Shown here: positions 25,027 through 32,500 of the stretch, piece after piece
Position numbering within the stretch: the first letter of the stretch is position 1
Layout: every line of letters begins with the position of its first letter
Assembly (NCBI GenBank): GCA_035699085.1
Contig: DASSBG010000004.1
Coordinates: 1 to 64,000, forward strand
Reading direction: 5' to 3'
Source: DASSBG01 sp035699085
Lineage (GTDB): Bacteria > Pseudomonadota > Gammaproteobacteria > Xanthomonadales > Rhodanobacteraceae
Length of the DNA stretch: 64,000 nucleotides
Program-made: the position numbers and the translations under genes
The notes under the pieces: model-generated
Databases searched by the model: none
The model's input: only the letters and a program-made list of their open reading frames with translations
Told to the model about the DNA's origin: nothing

Positions 25027-26186
25027 ATCTGCTGATCCTCACCAACCTGTTCCCCAGTGCCTGGGACCCGCGGCGCGCCGCATTCAACCGTCAGCAGTTT
25101 GAGCGGCTGGCGGAGCGCGACGAGGTCGAGGTCATGACCGCGGTCGATTTCCACCAGCGCCTGCGTGGCCGGCGTGGCGACCCGGGGCTGCGCGCCGTGC
25201 ACGCGTCCGACTTCACCTACTTTTACCCGCCGCTGCTTGGCCGCTCGCTGCACGCGCGCTGCTGGCTGGCGTCGCTGCTGGCACAGCATGGCCGGCGTCT
25301 GCGCGAGCAGCCGATCGATTGCCTGCTGGGAAGCTGGGCTTACCCGGACGGCGTCGCGGTCTCCTGGCTGGCGCAGCGGCTGGGCGTTCCCTATGTCATC
25401 AAGGTGCACGGCAGCGACATCAACGTACAGGCCAACCACTCACTGCGGCGCCGGCAGATCAGCGCCTCGCTGGCCGGCGCCGGCGCGGTCGTCGCGGTGA
25501 GCAAGGCGCTGGCGACGCGGGTGATCGACCTGGGCGTCGATCCGCGCCGGGTCCACGTGCTCTACAACGGCGTCGACCGCCAGCGCTTCGCACCCGGCCC
25601 GCGCGGCGCCGCGCGCAGCCGGTTGGGTCTGGACCCGACGATGGAGATGGTGCTGTTTGTCGGCAACCTGAAGACCAGCAAGGGCTGCGTCGACCTGGTG
25701 CGCGCCGCCTCGGCGCTGGCCACCGCTCGGCCGCGGCTGCACGTCTATTTCGCCGGCACCGGCCCGGCCGCCGGCGAAATCTCGCGGCGCGCCTGGGCCA
25801 GCCAATTGCACGGCCGCGTGCACCTGCTCGGTTCGGTCGAGCACGCGGCGCTGGCCGACTGGTACCGCAGTGCCGATCTGCTGTGCCTGCCCAGCCACAA
25901 CGAGGGCGTGCCGAACGTGGTGCTGGAGGCAATGGCCTGCGGGGTGCCGGTGGTCGCCACCGCGGTTGGCGGTATCCCCGAGGTGGTGCCGCGGCAGGCG
26001 GGCACGCTGGTGCCGGCGCACGATACCGAGGCGCTGCGCAGCGCGTTGGCCCGGGCGCTGGGCAGGCGCTGGGACAGCCGCCGCATTGCCGTCCACGCTG
26101 CGCACTTCGACTGGGAGGACAACGTTCATCGCCTGCATGGCATCCTCGCGACCACGGCGGGAAAAGTGCAACGGGTGGCCGCATGA
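25017..26186 (+). CDS. Glycosyltransferase family 4 (second of three)
   Basis: 389 residues, starts 10 bases inside the end of the previous gene. N-terminal LTNLFPSAWDPRRAAFNRQQ, IKVHGSDINVQ, the linker VLYNGVDRQRFAPG, VGNLKTSKGCVDLVRAA, and the donor site SHNEGVPNVVLEAMACGVPVVAT with the E-x7-E pattern. A standard GT-B retaining transferase. Close resemblance to EpsF/WcaL-like enzymes is by motif only. Confidence 0.88.
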   Translation: MPLNLLILTNLFPSAWDPRRAAFNRQQFERLAERDEVEVMTAVDFHQRLRGRRGDPGLRAVHASDFTYFYPPLLGRSLHARCWLASLLAQHGRRLREQPIDCLLGSWAYPDGVAVSWLAQRLGVPYVIKVHGSDINVQANHSLRRRQISASLAGAGAVVAVSKALATRVIDLGVDPRRVHVLYNGVDRQRFAPGPRGAARSRLGLDPTMEMVLFVGNLKTSKGCVDLVRAASALATARPRLHVYFAGTGPAAGEISRRAWASQLHGRVHLLGSVEHAALADWYRSADLLCLPSHNEGVPNVVLEAMACGVPVVATAVGGIPEVVPRQAGTLVPAHDTEALRSALARALGRRWDSRRIAVHAAHFDWEDNVHRLHGILATTAGKVQRVAA

Positions 26187-26824
26187 TGCGCAGACCGAGC
26201 AAGCAGCGACTGCTGGACCTGCTGCCTGACACGCTGGTTCTCACCCACGGCCCGCGTGGCGGCAGCGACCGCTACCTCAGTTTCGACGACGGCCCGCATC
26301 CGGTACACACGCCGCGGCTGCTGGACGTGCTGGCGGCGCACGGCGTGTGCGCCACCTTCTTCCTGATTGGCCGCAACGCCGAACGCTACCCGTACCTGGT
26401 CGAGCGCATCGTCGCGGCCGGTCACAGCCTCGGCAACCACTCCTGGAGCCACCCGCAGTTCGGCACGCTCGACCTGCCCGAGCAGCTCAACGAGATCGAG
26501 CGTGGCGACCAGGTGCTGGCGGCCTTCGATGGCCGCCGCCGGCACCGCTTCCGCTCGCCGCGCGGCACCTTTTCGCTGCGCCTGCTGTTCGCGCTGGCGC
26601 GCCAGGGCATCGGCCTGACGCACTGGTCCTACGACAGCCTCGACTACCAGGGCCGCCCAGCCGAGGAACTGGCCGAGCGCCTGCAACTGCGATCGCCGCG
26701 CCCGGGCGACATCGTCCTGATGCACGACGACAGCGCCTGCGCGCCGGCCGCGCTGGAGCGCCTGCTGCCTGCCTGGCGCGCGGCCGGCCACACCTTCGCA
26801 CCGCTGCCGGCGGCATCGGCATGA
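26183..26824 (+). CDS. NodB-type polysaccharide deacetylase
   Basis: 213 residues, ATGATG start overlapping the previous stop. Carbohydrate esterase family 4 signature complete: SFDDGPHP with base D35 and metal ligand D36, NHSWSH with metal ligands H86 and H90, RSPRGTF, and a late MHDD motif. Removes acetyl from N-acetyl sugars. It has no signal peptide or membrane segment, so it probably works in the cytosol on precursors or lipid-linked units. Its presence suggests the polymer contains a de-N-acetylated amino sugar. Confidence 0.92.
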   Translation: MMRRPSKQRLLDLLPDTLVLTHGPRGGSDRYLSFDDGPHPVHTPRLLDVLAAHGVCATFFLIGRNAERYPYLVERIVAAGHSLGNHSWSHPQFGTLDLPEQLNEIERGDQVLAAFDGRRRHRFRSPRGTFSLRLLFALARQGIGLTHWSYDSLDYQGRPAEELAERLQLRSPRPGDIVLMHDDSACAPAALERLLPAWRAAGHTFAPLPAASA

Positions 26825-28023
26825 GGATCCTGTACCACCATCGCACCCGCGGCCGCCACGTCGAGGGCGTGCATATCCGCGGTATCGTCGATGCGCTGCG
26901 CGGCCTCGGCCACGAGGTCAGCCTGCTGTCGTTTCCCGGGGCCGATCCCGAAGCCGAGCGCGAGGGGGTGCCGACGCAGGCGGCGCGGCGTGGCGTGCTG
27001 GCCGCGCTGGTGACGCGCTTGCCAGGGATCGCTTTCGAACTGCTGGAACTCGGCTACAACGTGTTGATCGCGTTGCGCCTGCCACGGGCGCTGCGGCGAT
27101 CACGGGCGCAGGCAATCTATGAGCGCTACGCCTTGTTCATGTGGGCCAGCGTCTGGCTGGCGCGGCGACGTGGCCTGCCGATCGTGCTGGAGATCAACGA
27201 CTCGGCTCTGGTCGAGCGGGTGCGGCCGCTGCGCATGAAGGCGCTGGCGCGGCGCATCGAGCGCTGGTGCATGCGCAATGCCAGCGGCCTGGTGTTCGTG
27301 TCGCGTGAATTTCGCCGGCTGGCGGAGGAGGCCCATGGGCCGCTGGCGCCCTCGGCGATCTCGCCCAATGCAGTCGACGCCTCGCGCTTCGATCCGGCAC
27401 GCTTCGATGGCGACGCATTGCGTGCCGCGCGGGGCCTGGACGGGCGTGTGGTTTGCGGCTACGTCGGCGCCTTCGTCCGCTGGCACGGCACCGCGGCATT
27501 CGTCCAGGCGATCATCCCGCGGCTGCGCGAGGCGCCGAGGCTGACCCTGCTGCTGGTCGGCGACGGCAGCGACCTTGCAGCGGTGCGCGCGCAGGTGGAG
27601 GCAGCGGGGCTGGACGATCGGATCCTGCTGCCCGGACGGGTTGCGCACGAGCATATCGGTGGCTGGATTGCCTGCATGGACTACGCTGTGCTGCCCGATT
27701 CCAACCGCTACGGCTCGCCGATGAAGGTCGTCGAGTTCATGGCCATGGGCGTGCCGGTGGTGGCGCCCGACTACGAGCCGCTGACGGAGTTGATCAGCGA
27801 CGGCGGCAACGGCTGGCTGTTTACCCGCCGGCGCGGCGACGAGTGCGTCGACACCGTGCTGCGGCTGGCACGCGACCTGCCGACGCTGCGCCGCGCCGGC
27901 CTCGCCGCGCGGGACTTCATCGTCCGCGAACGGCAGTGGCGCAACAACGCGCGGCAACTGCTGGAGCTGATGGCGCCGGCCGAGTCGGCCCCGGCACCGC
28001 GGCAAACGGAGACTGTCGCATGA
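26821..28023 (+). CDS. Glycosyltransferase family 4 (third of three)
   Basis: 400 residues, ATGA overlap with the deacetylase. N-terminal YHHRTRGRHVEGVHIRGIVDAL, linker SPNAVDASRFDP, CGYVGAFVRWHGT, VGDGSDLAAVR, and a donor-site region SNRYGSPMKVVEFMAMGVPVVAPD in which KxxEF takes the place of the usual E-x7-E. The MKVVEFMAMG form occurs in many GT4 enzymes that transfer to exopolysaccharide. C-terminal 20 residues Ala/Pro-rich. Confidence 0.85.
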   Translation: MRILYHHRTRGRHVEGVHIRGIVDALRGLGHEVSLLSFPGADPEAEREGVPTQAARRGVLAALVTRLPGIAFELLELGYNVLIALRLPRALRRSRAQAIYERYALFMWASVWLARRRGLPIVLEINDSALVERVRPLRMKALARRIERWCMRNASGLVFVSREFRRLAEEAHGPLAPSAISPNAVDASRFDPARFDGDALRAARGLDGRVVCGYVGAFVRWHGTAAFVQAIIPRLREAPRLTLLLVGDGSDLAAVRAQVEAAGLDDRILLPGRVAHEHIGGWIACMDYAVLPDSNRYGSPMKVVEFMAMGVPVVAPDYEPLTELISDGGNGWLFTRRRGDECVDTVLRLARDLPTLRRAGLAARDFIVRERQWRNNARQLLELMAPAESAPAPRQTETVA

Positions 28024-29225
28024 GCGCCGGGTGGCTGGTCGCGATCGCCGTCGTCGTCGCCCTCGCTGGCGTGGCACTGCTGCTGTGGCGGCTGCTGCGC
28101 GCGCGCAACATGCACCTGTGGATCGGCAGCTACATGCGCCGGCGGCGGCCGCGGCCGAAGCCCGGCGACGGGCCGGTACACGTGATGTTCTGCTTCGTCG
28201 ACCATTACGAGCCCATGTGGCACGGCGCGGACATCGCCGCCGAACGGCAGCGGGTCGACCGCTGGTGCCGCGAGTACCCGGCGCTGGCCGCGCGCCACCG
28301 CGACGCCGACGGCCGCCCGCCGCAGCACAGCTTCTTCTACCCGGCCGAGGAGTACCGCGCCGAGCACCTCGACAAGCTGTCGGCCATGTGCGCGCAAGGC
28401 CTGGGCGAGATCGAAATCCACCTGCACCACGACAACGACACGGCCGAGAACTTCTGCACCCAGATGCGTGACTTCAACGAGCTGCTGCACGAGCGCCACG
28501 GCGCGCTGTCGCGCGACCCGGGCACCGGCGCGCTGCGCTTCGCCTTCATCCACGGCAACTGGAGCCTCGACAACTCGCGCGCCGACGGCCGCTGGTGCGG
28601 GCTCAACAACGAGCTGATCCTGTTGCGCCAGCTGGGCTGCTACGCCGACTTCACCCTGCCGTCGGCGCCCAGCGACACCCAGACGAGCACCATCAACTCG
28701 ATCTACTACGCCACCGACGATCCGCACAAACCCAAGTCGCACGACCGCGGCGAACCGGTGCGCGTCGGCGGCGCGGCCAGCGGCGACCTGATGATCGTGC
28801 AGGGGCCGCTGAGCCTCAACTGGCGCCAGCGCCGCTTCGCCCTGCTGCCGCGCATCGACAGCGCCGACGTGCGTCGCAGCTGTCCGCCGACGCCGGAGCG
28901 GGTCGACGCCTGGGTGCGCACCGGCGTGCACGTCGAGGGCCGGCCGGAGTGGCTGTTCGTCAAGATCCACACCCACGGCACCCAGGAGCCGGACATGGAC
29001 ACCTTGCTCGGCGCGCCGGCCGAAGCCATGCATGCGCACCTGGAGCGCGCCTACAACGACGGCCGGCGCTACGTGCTGCACTACGTTACCGCGCGCGAGC
29101 TCTACAACATCGTCAAGGCCGCCGAAGCCGGCAAGTGCGGCGACCCAGGCCAGTGGCGCGATTACCTGCTGCCGCCGCCACCGTGCCGCGCTCGCCAGCC
29201 TTCGCCGGCCTGTACGGTGCCCTGA
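28020..29225 (+). CDS. Uncharacterised membrane-anchored protein of polysaccharide clusters
   Basis: 401 residues, ATGA overlap upstream. One N-terminal membrane segment (WLVAIAVVVALAGVALLLWRLL), basic linker, then a soluble domain rich in potential metal ligands: FCFVDHYEPMW near 60-70, HSFFYPAEEY, GEIEIHLHHDNDTAENF, FIHGNWSLDNSRADGRWCG, PSAPSDTQTSTINSIYY, KIHTHGTQE. The Asp-His and His-x-His pattern with GNW suggests a polysaccharide-deacetylase-like barrel, but the NodB motif is absent, so I do not assign that family. The context argues for modifying the glycan or its lipid intermediate. Confidence 0.7.
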   Translation: MSAGWLVAIAVVVALAGVALLLWRLLRARNMHLWIGSYMRRRRPRPKPGDGPVHVMFCFVDHYEPMWHGADIAAERQRVDRWCREYPALAARHRDADGRPPQHSFFYPAEEYRAEHLDKLSAMCAQGLGEIEIHLHHDNDTAENFCTQMRDFNELLHERHGALSRDPGTGALRFAFIHGNWSLDNSRADGRWCGLNNELILLRQLGCYADFTLPSAPSDTQTSTINSIYYATDDPHKPKSHDRGEPVRVGGAASGDLMIVQGPLSLNWRQRRFALLPRIDSADVRRSCPPTPERVDAWVRTGVHVEGRPEWLFVKIHTHGTQEPDMDTLLGAPAEAMHAHLERAYNDGRRYVLHYVTARELYNIVKAAEAGKCGDPGQWRDYLLPPPPCRARQPSPACTVP

Positions 29226-29246
29226 GTGGTGCAGGCAGGAGGAGCG

Positions 29247-30254
29247 ATGCAGGCCGCCACCACCGTCATCATCAGCCCGCGCGACCGCTACTCCGGACTG
29301 GACCGGTGCGTGCGCACGCTGATCGCGCGCACGCCGGTTCCATTCGACCTGTGGATTCTCGACCTGGGTTATCCGGAGCGAGTGCTGGCACCGGTGCGGC
29401 GGCTGCTGGAGGGTCGCGCCGGCGCGCGGATCGTGCCGCTGGGCCGGATGATCCCGATGGACGCGCTGCGCGCGGTGCGCGAAGACGTCCGCACCGACAC
29501 TGTGGTGCTGCTGGACAACGATTCGGAGGTAACCCAAGGTTGGCTGGCGCCGCTGCAGGCTGCGCTGCAGGGCCCGGTGACGGTGGCCTCGCCGCTGATC
29601 CTCGAGCGCGCCGGCGTCGACCCCGGCGCGCCGGTGCGCAACCACCTGTCGACCGCGCAGCTGCGTGCCGTCGAGGTCGACCGCCGCACCTACCTGATCG
29701 AGCACAAGCACCAGCGCCGCGCGCTGGTCTCGGAGTTGCCGCGTCAAATCACGCCGACCGGCACCTTCGAACTGCACTGCGTGATGTTCTCGACCGCGAC
29801 CTTCAAGGCCATCGAGCTGCCGTCGATGGTGATACGCGAGCACCTGGACATCTCGCTGCAGGTGATGGCGCGAGGAGAGCAACTGGCGGTGGTGCCGGAT
29901 TCGGTCGTCGTTTTCGACAACCTCGGCACGCGGATGCGGCTGTCGGACATGCGCTATTTCTTCTACCGCTGGAGCCCGCGCCTGACGCGCGCCGCCTCGC
30001 GCCTGTTCGAGCGCCGCTGGGGCTACCGTTTCTACTCCGAGCAGTCGATGTACAACTGGGTGTTCCGGCGCAAGCTGTTCCTGCTGGCGCGCTGGCTGTG
30101 GCTGCCCAACGGCGCCGCCAACCTGGTGGCGCGCGCCGGCAAGCGCCTGCTGCGCCGCGACTGGGACCCGCTGCCCGACGCCGAAGCCCGTTCGCGCCCG
30201 CTGCAGCCGTCCGACCTGCCACGCCTGCCCCAAGCCAGCCACGCCATCCGCTGA
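29247..30254 (+). CDS. Glycosyltransferase family 2-like protein
   Basis: 335 residues. I placed the start at ATG 29247 because AGGAGG lies four bases upstream; a GTG at 29226 abutting the previous stop is also in frame. GT-A features: TTVIISPRDRYSGLDRCVRTL, VVLLDNDSEVTQGWLAPL as nucleotide/metal site (DND), SPLILERAG, and HCVMFSTATFKAIELPSMVIREHLDISLQV as acceptor region. No membrane segment. The C-terminal 90 residues are basic and aromatic, perhaps peripheral membrane binding. Confidence 0.8.
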   Translation: MQAATTVIISPRDRYSGLDRCVRTLIARTPVPFDLWILDLGYPERVLAPVRRLLEGRAGARIVPLGRMIPMDALRAVREDVRTDTVVLLDNDSEVTQGWLAPLQAALQGPVTVASPLILERAGVDPGAPVRNHLSTAQLRAVEVDRRTYLIEHKHQRRALVSELPRQITPTGTFELHCVMFSTATFKAIELPSMVIREHLDISLQVMARGEQLAVVPDSVVVFDNLGTRMRLSDMRYFFYRWSPRLTRAASRLFERRWGYRFYSEQSMYNWVFRRKLFLLARWLWLPNGAANLVARAGKRLLRRDWDPLPDAEARSRPLQPSDLPRLPQASHAIR

Positions 30255-30357
30255 GCGGGTACCTCAGGCTGCGTCGCATGTGGCCATTGCGCGGGGCACG
30301 GGCAGCCTTTAAGGTGGCGGGCCAAGACGATCAGCCAACTTCCGGGGGGGTTAGAGC

Positions 30358-30918
30358 ATGTCCATTCTTCATCGTGTTTCGCAGCATGCGCGGCTGGTCG
30401 GGCCGCTGTTGCTGGCGCTGGGCCTCGCGGCCTGCGGTTCGTCGCAGCCCGCTTCCGGCCCGCAGAGTGCGGCATCGACGGCGGGTGCGCCGGCGGCCAG
30501 CGTCGCCAGTGCGCCGATGCCGGCGGCCAGCGCGGCGCCAGCGGCGGCATCCACCGCGGCGGCGGCCGCTCCGGTGCCGGTCGGCACCTGCGGGCCGCAG
30601 ACGGGGCCGGAGGCGGACCGCATCGCCAACACGGCCAAGTGGACGACTGCCAGCGAGCAGGACAACTTCGGCTACGACGTCTATCGCGGCGAGAGCAAGG
30701 ACGGGCCCTTCGTCAAGCTGACCAAGCAGCCGATCCCCGGCGGCGGCACCACCGACGAAACCCACCACTACAAGTTCGTCGACGACACCATCGACCCGTG
30801 CAAGGCCTACTGGTATTACGTCGAGAGCATCGACACCTCCGGCCGCCACGAGAAGTTCACGCCGACCTACAAGGCACCGGCCAAGCGTCGACCGGCATCG
30901 GCCGCCGCCGGTTCGTGA
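30358..30918 (+). CDS. Lipoprotein with fibronectin type III-like domain
   Basis: 186 residues. Signal peptide with lipobox LGLAAC (lipidated Cys near 26), then about 50 residues of Ala/Ser/Pro linker, then a single beta-sandwich domain: FGYDVYRGESKDGPFVKL, HHYKFVDDTIDPCKAYWYYVESIDTSGRHEKFT. This YxVYR...YxYVES pattern is Fn3-like. The residue after Cys is Gly, not Asp, so outer-membrane sorting is expected. It follows the GT2 gene by 103 bp and may have its own promoter. Possibly a surface adaptor for the polymer; function not known. Confidence 0.75.
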   Translation: MSILHRVSQHARLVGPLLLALGLAACGSSQPASGPQSAASTAGAPAASVASAPMPAASAAPAAASTAAAAAPVPVGTCGPQTGPEADRIANTAKWTTASEQDNFGYDVYRGESKDGPFVKLTKQPIPGGGTTDETHHYKFVDDTIDPCKAYWYYVESIDTSGRHEKFTPTYKAPAKRRPASAAAGS

Positions 30919-30986
30919 ACCGCGCGGTATGCGCTGATGCGCTGCCGGGCCGGGCGTGGGCGCCGGCATCGGGTTGATGCCGAGCC

Positions 30987-32411
30987 ATGCCGGCTGAGAG
31001 CACCGGAATGGCGGGTGCGGGCGTGAATCGCCCGCACTCGCGGCGCCTGCTGGCGCTGGCCGTTGCGGTTGCCGCCTGGCTCGCGCTGTTCGCGCTGCTG
31101 CTGTGGATTTACTACCAGCCGGCCGTCAAGCGGCTGGCCGGTGACGAGGTGATGTACCAGCACTGGGCGCAGGCCCTGCTGGCTGGCCGGCACGTCGCCG
31201 TACAGTTCATCTGGCCGCCGGGCCAAGCCTGGTTCCTCGCCGCCATCTATGCCGTCACTGGCGTCCATGTGCTGGCCGCGCAGCTGGTGCAGGGCGCGCT
31301 GCTGGCGCTGTGCGTCGGGCTGCTGTGGCGCCTGTGGCGGGCGCTGGATGGTGCAGCCGCGGCGGCAGTGGCGGCCGCGTTGTTCGCATTCAATCCGAGC
31401 ATTGTTGCCAACGCGCACTGGCTGTGGCCGGAGGTTCCGCATCTGGCCTGCCTGTTGGCGGCACTTGCCTTGCTGCAGGCGCAGGGGCGTTGGCCGCGCT
31501 GCCGTGCGCTGGGTGCCGGCCTGCTGGTGGGGCTGGCGCTGCTGTTCAAGAGCCTGTTGACCGGCTTCTGGCCGCTGTTCCTGCTGGCGTTCCTGCGGCG
31601 CGATGCCCCTTCCGGCCCACGTGGCCACCGCTGGCACTACCGCTGGGGCGCCGCCCTGCTGTTCCTGGCCGGATTGGCGGCCGCCACCGGCCCTTCGATG
31701 GTGCACGGATACCGCCACACCGGCCGGCCGTTGATCGCCAACAGCTCGATCTTCAACCTCTACCTGGGCCTCACCGACGTCGACCATACCGACTACCGCA
31801 CGCGACGCGCCGGTGGCGTGCTGGCCGAGTACCTGCACAGCGGTGACTCGCTGGCCGCGCGCGAGCATGCATTCAGGGTGAAGATTGCCGGCTACCTTGC
31901 CGCGCACGGCGCGGGCGAGGTGGTCGCCGACCAGCTGGGCAAGCAGTACTTCCGCCTGTTCAACACGCGCACCCTGCTGCTGTCGCAATTCCCCGGCCGC
32001 GCCTGCGAGGGCCACCTCGGTGCCTATGCGCCGTCGCCCTGGCTGGGGCCGCTCGACGGCTACGCGCGCGCCATGCACCTGCTGACGCTGGTGCTGGCCG
32101 CCTTCGGCATCGCCGCGTTCCGCCGTTGGCGGCGGCCGCTGGCGCTGTTCGTGATCGCCTTCTTCGGCTACCAGCTGGCGCTCTACGCCGGGTTGCACGT
32201 GATGCAGCGCTACCTGCTGCCGATGCTGCCCTTCCTGTGCGGTTTCGCAGGCAGCTTTGCCGTGGCGGCGGTGGCGCGGTTGCGCGGGCAGGATGTTGCG
32301 GCGCTGTCCCTGGATCGCTGGCGGCTGCTGGCGGGCGCTGCACTCGCGGCGCTGCTTCTGGTGCTGGCGCTGGTGGGGCCGCTGCTGGACTCGCATTGCA
32401 TGGCGGGTTGA
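30987..32411 (+). CDS. GT39-like membrane glycosyltransferase
   Basis: 474 residues (ATG 30987, alternative ATG 31008). About ten membrane segments; the first loop carries RLAGDEVMYQHWAQALLAG, the acidic motif of polyprenyl-phosphate-sugar transferases (PMT/ArnT type), with FIWPPGQAWFLAAIYA after it. Such enzymes use undecaprenyl-phosphate sugars and act on the periplasmic side to decorate glycans or lipid A. It closes the polysaccharide cluster. The stop lies within the first unit of the 31-bp hairpin repeat. Confidence 0.82.
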   Translation: MPAESTGMAGAGVNRPHSRRLLALAVAVAAWLALFALLLWIYYQPAVKRLAGDEVMYQHWAQALLAGRHVAVQFIWPPGQAWFLAAIYAVTGVHVLAAQLVQGALLALCVGLLWRLWRALDGAAAAAVAAALFAFNPSIVANAHWLWPEVPHLACLLAALALLQAQGRWPRCRALGAGLLVGLALLFKSLLTGFWPLFLLAFLRRDAPSGPRGHRWHYRWGAALLFLAGLAAATGPSMVHGYRHTGRPLIANSSIFNLYLGLTDVDHTDYRTRRAGGVLAEYLHSGDSLAAREHAFRVKIAGYLAAHGAGEVVADQLGKQYFRLFNTRTLLLSQFPGRACEGHLGAYAPSPWLGPLDGYARAMHLLTLVLAAFGIAAFRRWRRPLALFVIAFFGYQLALYAGLHVMQRYLLPMLPFLCGFAGSFAVAAVARLRGQDVAALSLDRWRLLAGAALAALLLVLALVGPLLDSHCMAG

Positions 32412-32481
32412 AACCCGGCCTACGGGTCCCACGGCGGGTTGAAACCCGCCCTACGGGTTCCACGGCGGGTTGAAACCGCCC
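32402..32481. repeat. Tandem 31-bp hairpin repeat between convergent genes
   Basis: Two full units (32402-32432, 32433-32463) and the first 17 or so bases of a third. The hairpin is perfect in unit 2: GGCGGGTT, loop GA, AACCCGCC, followed by CTACGGGTTCCAC. In unit 3 one C is lost (GGCGGGTTGAAACCGCC). Located exactly between the convergent GT39 gene (stop 32411) and the FG-GAP gene (stop 32501), so it may stop transcription from both sides. There is no U-tract. Confidence 0.85.
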
Positions 32482-32500
32482 CGGCCGGAGTGGACCCGCC

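Noticed and set aside
28020..29225. NodB polysaccharide deacetylase
   Set aside because: Lacks the SFDDGP and HxxxH motifs that the neighbouring gene has; only a loose resemblance in His/Asp content.
32402..32481. CRISPR-like tandem repeat
   Set aside because: 31-bp units are joined with no spacers, and no cas gene is present.
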